A DNA stretch of 6,250 nt from an uncultured Ruminococcus sp. (GCA_900319195.1 ONNL01000054.1:1-6250); one strand, 5' to 3'. Shown: positions 1-6,250, numbered from the stretch's first letter. The notes: generated by a model not told the origin, from the letters alone. A program made the numbers and translations.

Positions 1-132
1 CGCGGCAGCAGGCAGTATCTTTTGAACGTGACAAAGGAATTTATCACCTCACAGGAGCTTCCGCAGCATATCGGCGAGAAGAAATTCATGATCGGCGAAC
101 TGCGGTATAAAAGGTTATACAGGCTCAAATGA
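1..132 (+). CDS. C-terminal end of an unidentified protein (5' end outside window)
   Basis: Frame 1 is open from the left edge to a TGA at 130-132, giving 43 residues that end in ELRYKRLYRLK. The piece is basic (many Lys and Arg), has no obvious membrane segment and shows no motif I can place in a family. That it is the real end of a gene is supported by its open frame from the edge and by a strong rho-independent terminator starting one base after the stop codon on the same strand. It converges with lysA. I cannot assign a function, and the missing upstream sequence would be needed to do so. Confidence 0.65.
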   Translation, partial: RGSRQYLLNVTKEFITSQELPQHIGEKKFMIGELRYKRLYRLK

Positions 133-133
133 G

Positions 134-159
134 AAAGCGGACATTGCGTCCGCTTTTTT
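134..159 (+). terminator. Rho-independent terminator of the left-edge gene, shared with the lysA end
   Basis: A perfect 9-bp stem, AAAGCGGAC (134-142) with GTCCGCTTT (148-156), encloses a 5-nt loop (ATTGC) and runs into a T-tract (154-159). It begins one base after the plus-strand TGA. Read on the minus strand the same hairpin follows the lysA stop but is trailed only by TTTCTC, so it would be a weaker terminator for the lon-engB-lysA transcript. The last T of the tract is also the first plus-strand base of the lysA stop codon complement. Confidence 0.88.
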
Positions 160-1457
160 CATATATCGTTTCTGATGATGTCCTCGGGAGTCTCGCGTTT
201 TACGACCACCCTCGCCTCGCCGTTGCTGATGAATATCACAGCAGGCTTCGGGATGCGGTTGTAATTCGATGACATCGAGTAGTTATACGCACCCGTTGCG
301 CAAACTGCCAGTATATCGCCAGATTCAGCGTGCTGGAGCGGCATATTCTCACCGATGAGGTCTCCGCTCTCGCAGCACTTTCCTGCAATAGTGACCTTTT
401 CGTCCTTCGGCTCCCCTGCCTTATTTGCAACGATAGCCGTGTATTCGGACTGGTAGAGTATGTAGCGCGGATTGTCCGTCATGCCGCCGTCAACGGAGAT
501 ATATGTGCGTATCTCGGGTATCTCCTTGCGAGCACCGACTGTATACAGCGTTATTCCTGCGGGAGCGGCAATTGAGCGTCCGGGCTCGATGAAGATAGCA
601 GGCTGAGTGATGCCAAGCTCGCCGCAGGTCTGCTTTACGACCTTTGAAACGCGCTCCATGTACTCCTCAAACGGCTTCGGGTCGTCGGATTCAAGGTATC
701 TGATACCGAATCCGCCGCCGAGGTCAAGGATCTCTATATCATAGCCGAGCTCAGCCTTTATCTCTGCGATGAACTCCAGCATTTTCTCGGCAGCCTTCTC
801 AAAGGGAGTGATGTCGAAGATCTGTGAGCCGATATGGCACTCAAGTCCCGAAAGCTTTACATTTTTGCACTCAACAGCTTCCTTTACGGCTTCAAAAGCC
901 TCACCTGTTTCAAGCGCAAATCCAAACTTGCTGTCTATCTGACCTGTCATTATGAACTTGTGGGTATGTGCGTCGATACCCGGCTTTATCCTGAACATTA
1001 TATCGGGGCAGGCATTCTTTTCAGCAGCTATCCTTTCAAGTCTGCGGAGCTCGCTGATGTTGTCAACGACGATATGTCCCACGCCGTTATCCACTGCGAA
1101 TTCAAGCTCCTCATCGGTCTTGTTGTTGCCGTGGAAGCCTATCTTCTCCATAGGGAAGCCTGCTTTGAGCGCAGTGTAGAGCTCGCCGATAGAAACAGCG
1201 TCGAGACCGAGTCCCTCGCTTGCGATAACGCGGCACATCTCAAGGCACGAGAAAGCCTTTCCCGCATAGCAGACAAGTCCCTTTCCGCCGTAGTATTTGT
1301 CGATACTGCTCTTGAAGCGGCGGCAGGCAGACCTTATCACCTGCTCGTCCATAACGTAGAGCGGAGTACCGTATTTTTCCGCAAGCTCGACAGTATCCAT
1401 GCCGCCTGCGGTGAGGTGACCTTTTTCATTTACATTCAAATTTTCTGATACAAACAT
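159..1457 (-). CDS. lysA: Diaminopimelate decarboxylase
   Basis: This PLP enzyme removes CO2 from meso-diaminopimelate to give L-lysine, the last step of the DAP pathway, in the cytoplasm. At 432 residues it has the usual family length and is a fold type III (alanine racemase-like) decarboxylase. Visible signatures are the PLP-lysine motif YAGKA (K67), CHIGSQ (H208), the phosphate-binding glycine run GGGFG (247-251), EPGRS (291-295), the active-site CESGD motif (C362, preceded by a second Cys) and GAY (Y391) near the C-terminus. The ATG at 1457 is chosen because AGAGGAT (1467-1473) lies nine bases upstream. It starts 26 bp after engB with no promoter visible in the gap, so it is probably the last gene of a lon-engB-lysA operon. 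Nothing appears truncated. Confidence 0.96.
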   Translation of the reverse strand: MFVSENLNVNEKGHLTAGGMDTVELAEKYGTPLYVMDEQVIRSACRRFKSSIDKYYGGKGLVCYAGKAFSCLEMCRVIASEGLGLDAVSIGELYTALKAGFPMEKIGFHGNNKTDEELEFAVDNGVGHIVVDNISELRRLERIAAEKNACPDIMFRIKPGIDAHTHKFIMTGQIDSKFGFALETGEAFEAVKEAVECKNVKLSGLECHIGSQIFDITPFEKAAEKMLEFIAEIKAELGYDIEILDLGGGFGIRYLESDDPKPFEEYMERVSKVVKQTCGELGITQPAIFIEPGRSIAAPAGITLYTVGARKEIPEIRTYISVDGGMTDNPRYILYQSEYTAIVANKAGEPKDEKVTIAGKCCESGDLIGENMPLQHAESGDILAVCATGAYNYSMSSNYNRIPKPAVIFISNGEARVVVKRETPEDIIRNDI

Positions 1458-1483
1458 TTTTAAAACATCCTCTCGTCGCGGAT

Positions 1484-2077
1484 TCAGGCCTCTTCGTCAG
1501 AAGCTATATCCTCGATTATCTGCCTTATCTCGTCAACTCCCTCGCCCGTCTTGGCAGAAAACGGTATTACATGGAGCTGTTCAAACTCGGGTATCTCGTC
1601 CGCAAAAGCCGCCATGCGCTTTTCGCGCTCGGTCTTTTTGAGCTTGTCGGACTTCGTGAGCACCGTTACAAACGGCATTTCTGTCTCTATCAGGTAGTCT
1701 ATCATTTTTATGTCATCGGCAGTGGGAGCGTGCCGCATATCAATAAGCATAAACACAAGGCTTATGTCCCTGTCGGAGTTTAGGTATCCCTCGATAAGCC
1801 CTGCCCAGCGCTCCTTCTCGGACTTTGAGACCTTCGCGTAACCATAGCCGGGCAAGTCCACGAAGTACAAATTTTCAAGACCATAGAAGTTGATAGTCGC
1901 CGTTTTCCCCGGGACAGCGCTCACCCTCGCAAGAGACTTTCGGTTGAATATCTTGTTGATGAGGCTCGATTTGCCCACGTTGGAGTGTCCTGCAAAGGCA
2001 ATCTCTATGCGCTCCTGCTGCGGAATCTGTGAAAACAGACCGTATGACGCAGCAAACTGAATATTGTTATAATTCAT
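1484..2077 (-). CDS. engB: Ribosome biogenesis GTP-binding protein EngB/YsxC/YihA
   Basis: A small Era/Obg-type (TRAFAC) GTPase of 197 residues, typical for the EngB family, whose members (B. subtilis YsxC, E. coli YihA) act in late assembly of the 50S ribosomal subunit. The G motifs appear in order: G1 GHSNVGKS (30-37), the G2 region PGKTATINF (56-64), G3 DLPGYGYAKV (74-83), G4 TKSD (141-144) and G5 SAK (174-176). PGYGYAKV after G3 is characteristic of EngB. The ATG at 2077 sits three bases after GGTGA (2081-2085), which can pair with the 5' part of the anti-Shine-Dalgarno. It lies 27 bp after lon and 26 bp before lysA. The lon-ysxC pair is known from Bacillus and other Firmicutes, which supports both calls. 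Confidence 0.96.
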   Translation of the reverse strand: MNYNNIQFAASYGLFSQIPQQERIEIAFAGHSNVGKSSLINKIFNRKSLARVSAVPGKTATINFYGLENLYFVDLPGYGYAKVSKSEKERWAGLIEGYLNSDRDISLVFMLIDMRHAPTADDIKMIDYLIETEMPFVTVLTKSDKLKKTEREKRMAAFADEIPEFEQLHVIPFSAKTGEGVDEIRQIIEDIASDEEA

Positions 2078-2104
2078 GATTCACCGTCTTTCAAGTCGGG
2101 AGTG

Positions 2105-4513
2105 TCAGTTTTTCTTCTTTGATGAGGAGCTTCTTCTGCCGCCCTTTTTCTTCGGAGCAGTCTCAGTCTTTATGAGCGCCGTTTCAAGCACCTGCTCGAT
2201 GTCGTCGGCATAGACAAAGGTGATATGCTCCTTGACAACGTCGTCAACTTCTTCAAGGTCGGGCTTGTTTGCCGACGGGATTATGACCGTCTTTATGCCG
2301 TCCTTGTAGGCAGCCATTGTCTTTTCGCGCAGACCGCCGATAGCAAGCACCTTTCCGTGCAGGGTTATCTCGCCTGTCATCGCAACATCAGCACGGACAG
2401 GGAATCCCGAAAGCGCCGACACAAGTGCAGTCGTCATCGTAACGCCTGCCGATGGACCGTCCTTGGGGACTGCTCCCTCGGGAGCGTGGATATGCAGGTC
2501 GCGGTTCTTGTAGAAATCGGGGTCTATGCCGTATTTATCGGCAATGCTTCTCACATAGCTTATCGCTATCTTCGAGCTCTCCTTCATAACGTCACCGAGT
2601 TGTCCCGTGACCTCTATCTTGCCGTTGCCCTGCAATACGAGGACTTCAAGCGGCATGAGCACACCGCCTACAGATGTCCACGCAAGACCGTTTACGATAC
2701 CGACCTGATTCTGCTTTGAGGAGAGGTCGGGGAGATATTTCTGTACACCGAGGAATTCCGTGAGGTCGCCGCTCTTGACGTGAACGCGCTTGGTATCGCC
2801 CGAAGCTATCCTCTTGGCAGCCTTTCGGCAGAGTGAAGCAAAGCAGCGTTCAAGCGAACGGACTCCCGCCTCCTTGGTGTAGAACTTTATAACATCGTTT
2901 ACAGCATCGTCGTCTATCCTAAACTGTGTTCCCTTCAGACCGTTCTCCTTTATCTGCTTGGGGATAAGGTGCTCACGGGCAATGTGGAACTTCTCCTCAG
3001 CCGTATAGCTCGGGAGCTCGATAAGCTCCATACGGTCGAGCAGCGGCTCGGGTATCATCGAGACATTGTTTGCAGTCGTGATGAATACCGCCTTGCTTAT
3101 GTCGAATGGTATCTCTATGAAGTGATCGCGGAACGAGCTGTTCTGCTCGCTGTCGAGGACTTCAAGCATTGCTGACGCAGGGTCGCCCTTGATGTCGCTT
3201 CCGAGCTTATCTATCTCGTCGAAGAGAATGAGCGGATTCTGCGAGCCAGCCTGCTGAAAGGCAGTTATAACTCGTCCGGGCATAGCTCCGACGTAGGTCT
3301 TTCTGTGACCGCGAATATCCGCTTCATCGCGGACACCGCCGAGCGAAACTCTCGCGTACTTGCGTCCCATAGCCTTTGCCACGGACTTTGCAACGGAGGT
3401 CTTACCTGTTCCGGGAGGTCCTGCAAAGCAGAGTATCTGTCCCTTTACCTCGGGGTTGAGGATATGAACGGCAAGGAATTCGAGAATGCGCTCCTTGACC
3501 TTTTTGAGTCCGTAGTGGTCCTTGTCGAGAACAGCCGAAGCCTTCTCGATAGTGGTCTTTGCCTTGGAATACTTTCCCCACGGGAGCTCGAGCACGGAGT
3601 CGAGGTAGTTTTTTACAACGAATGCCTCCTGTGAAGCGGGCGGCATTTTTGCAAGCTTGTCCGCTTCCTTCATGAGCTTTTCGCGGCTGTCGTCGTCGAT
3701 GCCCTTCAGAGCCATTATGCGATTTATGTAGTTGAACGAGTCGTCCATTTCGTCCTCACCGAGCTGTTCCTGAATTATCCTCATCTGCTCGCGGAGGTAG
3801 TATTCCTTCTGTCCCTTTTCAATGCTGTTCTTGGTCTGCTCGTTTATGAGGTTTTCAAGCTCAAGTATCTCGACCTCTGATGTGAGGCAGGCAAAGAGCA
3901 CAGAGAGCTTGTTTATCACGTTTGTCTCCTCGAGGAGAGTCTGCTTGTCGCGGTAGTTTAGATTGCAGTTAAAGGTCACAGTCTCAAAGAGCTTGAACGG
4001 GTCGTCCTCAGCAAGCACGGAGTTGAGCAGTTCCTGCGGCATACGCGGAAAGAACGAGGAATAGCGCTCGAAGATATCCTTGACGGAGCGCATAAGAGCC
4101 TCCGCCTCGACCTCGTCATACTTTGCGCGTGAATAGGTGGGGGTACGCTTTACTTCCGCACGGAGAGCCTCGCCGTCGTCGATGAGGCGCACGAGATTCG
4201 CCTTATATACGCCCTCCACAAGCACCTTCATTATATTGTCGGGCAGCTTGAGCACCTGCTTTATCTCGGCAACGACTCCGACCTTGTACAAGTCGGAAGC
4301 CTTCGGATTTTCCACATAAGCCTCATGCTGAGTAAGCAGGAAGAGCTTTCCGCCGTTTTTGAGCGAGCGTTCCACTGCCTTCACCGATTTTTCGCGTGAG
4401 ACATCAAAGTGCATGACCATTTTCGGAAATGCCACAAGACCTCTCATAGCTATCGTATATAGTTCATTACCTGTTGTATCAAGTATGTTATCACTTGTTA
4501 TGATTTCATTCAT
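2105..4513 (-). CDS. lon: ATP-dependent endopeptidase La (LonA protease)
   Basis: A cytoplasmic AAA+ serine protease that degrades misfolded and regulatory proteins. From the ATG at 4513 it has 802 residues, close to usual LonA size. The N-terminal substrate-binding domain covers about 15-210, a helical coiled region about 210-290, and the AAA+ module about 330-590 with Walker A GPPGTGKT (365-372) and Walker B LILFDEID (428-435). The protease domain is about 600-782, with catalytic Ser688 in PKDGPSAG and Lys731 in GGLREKT; their 43-residue spacing matches E. coli Lon (S679/K722). The frame is open back to a GTG at 4591, but that codon lies upstream of the predicted transcription start and lacks a ribosome site, whereas 4513 is preceded by GGTGATC. 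The last 15 residues (KKKGGRRSSSSKKKN) form a basic Lys/Ser tail beyond the conserved domain. First gene of the lon-engB-lysA cluster. Confidence 0.96.
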   Translation of the reverse strand: MNEIITSDNILDTTGNELYTIAMRGLVAFPKMVMHFDVSREKSVKAVERSLKNGGKLFLLTQHEAYVENPKASDLYKVGVVAEIKQVLKLPDNIMKVLVEGVYKANLVRLIDDGEALRAEVKRTPTYSRAKYDEVEAEALMRSVKDIFERYSSFFPRMPQELLNSVLAEDDPFKLFETVTFNCNLNYRDKQTLLEETNVINKLSVLFACLTSEVEILELENLINEQTKNSIEKGQKEYYLREQMRIIQEQLGEDEMDDSFNYINRIMALKGIDDDSREKLMKEADKLAKMPPASQEAFVVKNYLDSVLELPWGKYSKAKTTIEKASAVLDKDHYGLKKVKERILEFLAVHILNPEVKGQILCFAGPPGTGKTSVAKSVAKAMGRKYARVSLGGVRDEADIRGHRKTYVGAMPGRVITAFQQAGSQNPLILFDEIDKLGSDIKGDPASAMLEVLDSEQNSSFRDHFIEIPFDISKAVFITTANNVSMIPEPLLDRMELIELPSYTAEEKFHIAREHLIPKQIKENGLKGTQFRIDDDAVNDVIKFYTKEAGVRSLERCFASLCRKAAKRIASGDTKRVHVKSGDLTEFLGVQKYLPDLSSKQNQVGIVNGLAWTSVGGVLMPLEVLVLQGNGKIEVTGQLGDVMKESSKIAISYVRSIADKYGIDPDFYKNRDLHIHAPEGAVPKDGPSAGVTMTTALVSALSGFPVRADVAMTGEITLHGKVLAIGGLREKTMAAYKDGIKTVIIPSANKPDLEEVDDVVKEHITFVYADDIEQVLETALIKTETAPKKKGGRRSSSSKKKN

Positions 4514-4515
4514 CT

Positions 4516-4522
4516 GATCACC
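4516..4522 (-). promoter_or_regulatory. Ribosome binding site that fixes the lon start
   Basis: GGTGATC on the minus strand ends two bases before the ATG at 4513. It matches seven bases of the Shine-Dalgarno consensus (TAAGGAGGTGATC), in the part that pairs with the 5' side of the anti-SD, so the short spacing is acceptable. It selects 4513 over the GTG 26 codons upstream. Confidence 0.7.
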
Positions 4523-4573
4523 ACATTTACATAAAAATTTTTCTTTTATCCCTTTATACCTCTCTACTATTAT

Positions 4574-4602
4574 ATTATACAATAAAAGCACATAAAATGC
4601 AA
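4574..4602 (-). promoter_or_regulatory. Vegetative (sigma-A type) promoter of lon-engB-lysA
   Basis: On the minus strand, TTGCAT (-35, complement of 4597-4602) is followed by exactly 17 bp and TATAAT (-10, complement of 4574-4579). The -10 is a perfect consensus and the -35 matches four of six positions. The inferred start of transcription is near 4567, giving a leader of about 54 nt before the lon ATG. I see no CIRCE element or CtsR-type heptamer repeat overlapping it, so heat-shock control by those regulators is not indicated. Confidence 0.82.
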
Positions 4603-4623
4603 GAGTTAATTAATGTATTTCAC

Positions 4624-4641
4624 TATCGGCTGGATATCGGC
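4624..4641. repeat. Two direct copies of TATCGGC, 11 bp apart, upstream of the lon promoter
   Basis: TATCGGC occurs at 4624-4630 and 4635-4641, i.e. GCCGATA-N4-GCCGATA on the lon strand. The repeat lies 22-39 bp beyond the -35 box, about -57 to -74 from the inferred start, and its 11-bp period puts both copies on one face of the helix. That geometry suits an activator or other regulator, but no known regulator is recognised and chance is possible for 7-mers. Confidence 0.35.
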
Positions 4642-4651
4642 ATTTTTCCTC

Positions 4652-4669
4652 TTATGCACCTGCGCATAA
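4652..4669. repeat. Small inverted repeat TTATGC-N6-GCATAA
   Basis: Perfect 6-bp arms at 4652-4657 and 4664-4669 flank six bases. It lies between the terminator of the dockerin gene and the lon promoter. It may be a dimeric regulator site or a weak hairpin; there is no independent support for either, and its right arm overlaps the T-tract of the terminator. Confidence 0.3.
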
Positions 4670-4699
4670 AACAAAGAACAGCCGAATGATCGGCTGTTC
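4668..4699 (-). terminator. Rho-independent terminator of the dockerin/CE4 gene
   Basis: A perfect 10-bp stem, GAACAGCCGA (4676-4685) with TCGGCTGTTC (4690-4699), encloses a 4-nt loop. Read on the minus strand it is followed by TTTGTTTT (complement of 4668-4675). It starts 33 bp after the stop codon of the CE4 gene and upstream of the lon promoter, so it should separate the two transcription units. Confidence 0.85.
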
Positions 4700-4732
4700 C
4701 TGAAGAGTAATGAAAATGAAAAAGAAATCTGC

Positions 4733-6250
4733 TTAATAACAAGCTGTATAAACGTTTCCGCCCTGAAGCTGCTTACCGTTTACAGCGAACATCTCTGAGA
4801 TAGTAACTATCTGCCAGCCCTGTGACTTGAGATACGGAGCAAGATACTCCATAGCCTCTGCTGTTGTATCGTATGTCTCATGGCAGAGAACGATAGAGTT
4901 TCTGAGGCTGCCGTCGTTCATGGCATTTACTACCTTAGCGATTATATCATCCTTTGTAGCGTAATTCCAGTCACCTGTGTCTATCTTGCAGCTGATAAGT
5001 GCAACATCATTGAGAGTGCTCGTAACTTTACTGTCGCAATCAAGGAAGGGCAGTCTCATAAGAGGTGAAGGATCAGCTCCGATGATATTCTTGAGCTTTG
5101 CCTGTGTTGTGTCGTATTCGTATCTGATCTCCTGAGGAGTTTTCTCTGTGAGCTTGGGGTGTGTAGTTGTATGGTTAGCGATCTCCATACCCTTGCTGTA
5201 TGCGTACTTTATTTCGTTTTCATCGTCCGAGCCGTTAGTCCAATCGCCAACATAGAAGAATGTCGAATGGAAGCCAGAGCCTGCAAGTGCATTGATTATC
5301 CTCATCGAAGATGATGACGGGGATGACCCTACTGCGCCGTCGTCGAAGCTGATCGCTACCATCGGCTTGGAGGGGTCTATCCACGATGTATCAACTCCGC
5401 CGACTGACGCTTTGGTCGTAGTGACAGTTGTCTGCACTGTTGTCTGAACTGCTTTTGTTGTTGTCTGTGCGGCTTTTTTGCTGTAGCTTGCAGGGAGCTG
5501 TTTGATCGTTCCTGCAAGGAACTTCTGTATAACAAGAGCATCTGCACTTGTTACGCCGTCACCGTTATCTGAAACGTCTGCATTGATGCTTCCCAAATCT
5601 GTGAACTTTGCGCCTGATTTGCCTGCGATAACCTGCATGATGAAGGTCGGGTCTGCAACAGAAACGTCGCCGTCCTCGTTTGCGTCGCCCCATGCTACAT
5701 TTGCAGGAGTTGTTGTTACGGGCTCTGTGGGAGCTTCTGTTGTAGTTACAACAGCACTGCCCTCAACTGTTCCGCCGCCTGTCTTTACAGACGAAGCCTT
5801 GCCTTTTTCTGAGATCTGAACAGCGTCCAGCCAAACATCTGTAAGGCTTTCGGGAGCTTCAATGTAGAGTGACATTCCCGATGCGCCAGAAGGTATTTCA
5901 AATTCTGTATTTTCAAGCTTTGTCCACTCGCCGCTGTTAGCTGTTGCAGAAGCAATGTCCTTCCAGTCCTGAGTGCCGCCTGCGGTGTACTCAAGAGTGA
6001 GCTTCAGGCTTGTAGCCTCTCCGCTCTTCTGGAGTCCTGCTGCGCTTATGCTGTATGTCTGACCCGGGATAAATGTCGAACTGCTGAGAGCTATCTGACC
6101 GCCGTGCCAGTTATCAGTTCTGCCTGTTACCTTGAGTGACTTTGAACCGTCATAGTAGTTCTTGGAATCAGCTGCGACCTCTGCTGTACCTCTGCCTGTG
6201 AAGTCACCAACACCAGACTCGAAGTTCTCTGTGAGATAGTCGCCGTTTTC
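4733..6250 (-). CDS. Cellulosomal CBM22-dockerin-CE4 enzyme, probable acetyl xylan esterase (N-terminus outside window)
   Basis: The frame is open from the right edge to TAA at 4733-4735, giving 505 visible residues; the Met at 5875 is internal, not a start. Visible residues about 6-150 form a CBM22-like xylan-binding module (FESG near the start, then SLKVTGRTDNWHGG, ending in VWLDAVQIS). A Thr/Pro-rich linker follows, then a dockerin at about 186-254 (5489-5695) with calcium loops beginning DANEDGD and DVSDNGDG, a second Thr-rich linker, and a CE4/NodB deacetylase at about 290-490 (4781-5383). All five CE4 motifs are present: SFDDG (D303, D304), HTTTH (H360, H364), RLPF (R399), DTGDW (D424, W428) and LCH (H457), giving the Asp-His-His metal site. 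It would be secreted, bind a scaffoldin cohesin and deacetylate xylan. The signal peptide and any N-terminal catalytic domain are not visible. Chitin or peptidoglycan deacetylation is less likely given the CBM22 and dockerin. Confidence 0.92.
   Translation of the reverse strand, partial: ENGDYLTENFESGVGDFTGRGTAEVAADSKNYYDGSKSLKVTGRTDNWHGGQIALSSSTFIPGQTYSISAAGLQKSGEATSLKLTLEYTAGGTQDWKDIASATANSGEWTKLENTEFEIPSGASGMSLYIEAPESLTDVWLDAVQISEKGKASSVKTGGGTVEGSAVVTTTEAPTEPVTTTPANVAWGDANEDGDVSVADPTFIMQVIAGKSGAKFTDLGSINADVSDNGDGVTSADALVIQKFLAGTIKQLPASYSKKAAQTTTKAVQTTVQTTVTTTKASVGGVDTSWIDPSKPMVAISFDDGAVGSSPSSSSMRIINALAGSGFHSTFFYVGDWTNGSDDENEIKYAYSKGMEIANHTTTHPKLTEKTPQEIRYEYDTTQAKLKNIIGADPSPLMRLPFLDCDSKVTSTLNDVALISCKIDTGDWNYATKDDIIAKVVNAMNDGSLRNSIVLCHETYDTTAEAMEYLAPYLKSQGWQIVTISEMFAVNGKQLQGGNVYTACY

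Noticed and set aside
834..1448. Plus-strand open frame of about 200 codons antisense to lysA
   Set aside because: It is the complement of a confidently identified lysA, has no family resemblance and has no convincing ribosome site. The other plus-strand frames within lysA, engB, lon and the CE4 gene are rejected for the same reason.
4518..4532. Tiny upstream open frames in the lon leader (ATG-TAA at 4527-4532 and ATG-TGG-TGA at 4518-4526)
   Set aside because: They have no well-spaced ribosome site and such short frames arise easily in AT-rich leaders. The second one overlaps the lon Shine-Dalgarno itself.
4514..4732. Heat-shock operator (CIRCE or CtsR box) or small RNA gene in the lon upstream region
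   Set aside because: I looked for the CIRCE inverted repeat and for tandem CtsR heptamers and found neither. Apart from the terminator, the promoter and two short repeats, nothing resembles a structured RNA.
5384..5488. Repetitive Thr-rich stretch as a possible tandem repeat or recombination site
   Set aside because: It encodes an in-frame Thr/Val linker between dockerin and CE4, which is normal for secreted cellulosomal enzymes; the DNA repetition follows from the codons used.
4733..5875. Treating the Met at 5875 as the start of the CE4 gene
   Set aside because: The frame is open upstream to the window edge and encodes most of a CBM22-like module, with no ribosome site before 5875. The Met lies inside that module.
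5785..5994. Minus-strand frame of 69 codons overlapping the CBM22-dockerin gene
   Set aside because: It is a different frame of the same strand inside a well-supported domain. The CBM22 frame runs open through it to the window edge.

Overview
The window looks like a piece of a Gram-positive, fibre-degrading gut or rumen bacterium of the Ruminococcus group, probably close to R. flavefaciens or R. champanellensis. The main reason is the incomplete protein on the right: a CBM22-like module, a Thr-rich linker, a type I-like dockerin with a 13-residue second calcium loop, another Thr-rich linker, and a CE4 polysaccharide deacetylase domain. This is the architecture of a cellulosomal acetyl xylan esterase or xylanase-esterase. 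The lon-engB pairing and Shine-Dalgarno sites of the GAGG and GGTGATC types also fit Firmicutes. The species is inferred from protein style, since no rRNA or other taxonomic marker is present.

Layout. Positions 1-132 (+) hold the last 43 codons of an unrecognised gene, closed by a strong rho-independent terminator at 134-159. Everything else is on the minus strand. Reading in the direction of transcription from the right edge: 6250-4733 is the cellulosomal CBM22-dockerin-CE4 gene, whose N-terminus lies outside the window. A terminator hairpin follows at 4668-4699. Then comes a roughly 220-bp intergenic region with two short repeat structures and a clear vegetative promoter (TTGCAT-17-TATAAT). 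This drives a tight three-gene cluster: lon (ATP-dependent protease, 4513-2105), engB/ysxC (ribosome-assembly GTPase, 2077-1484) and lysA (diaminopimelate decarboxylase, 1457-159), with gaps of only 26-27 bp. lysA converges on the unknown plus-strand gene, and its stop codon lies inside the T-tract of that gene's terminator.

How they work together. Lon (protein quality control) and EngB (50S subunit assembly) are neighbours in many Firmicutes. lysA makes L-lysine from meso-diaminopimelate and appears to ride on the same transcript. The dockerin enzyme is functionally separate: it would be exported, dock onto a cohesin-bearing scaffoldin, and remove acetyl groups from xylan. I see no defence system, mobile element, CRISPR array or RNA gene. 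The most informative part is the multidomain enzyme at the right edge. No stretch longer than 300 bp lacks a gene.
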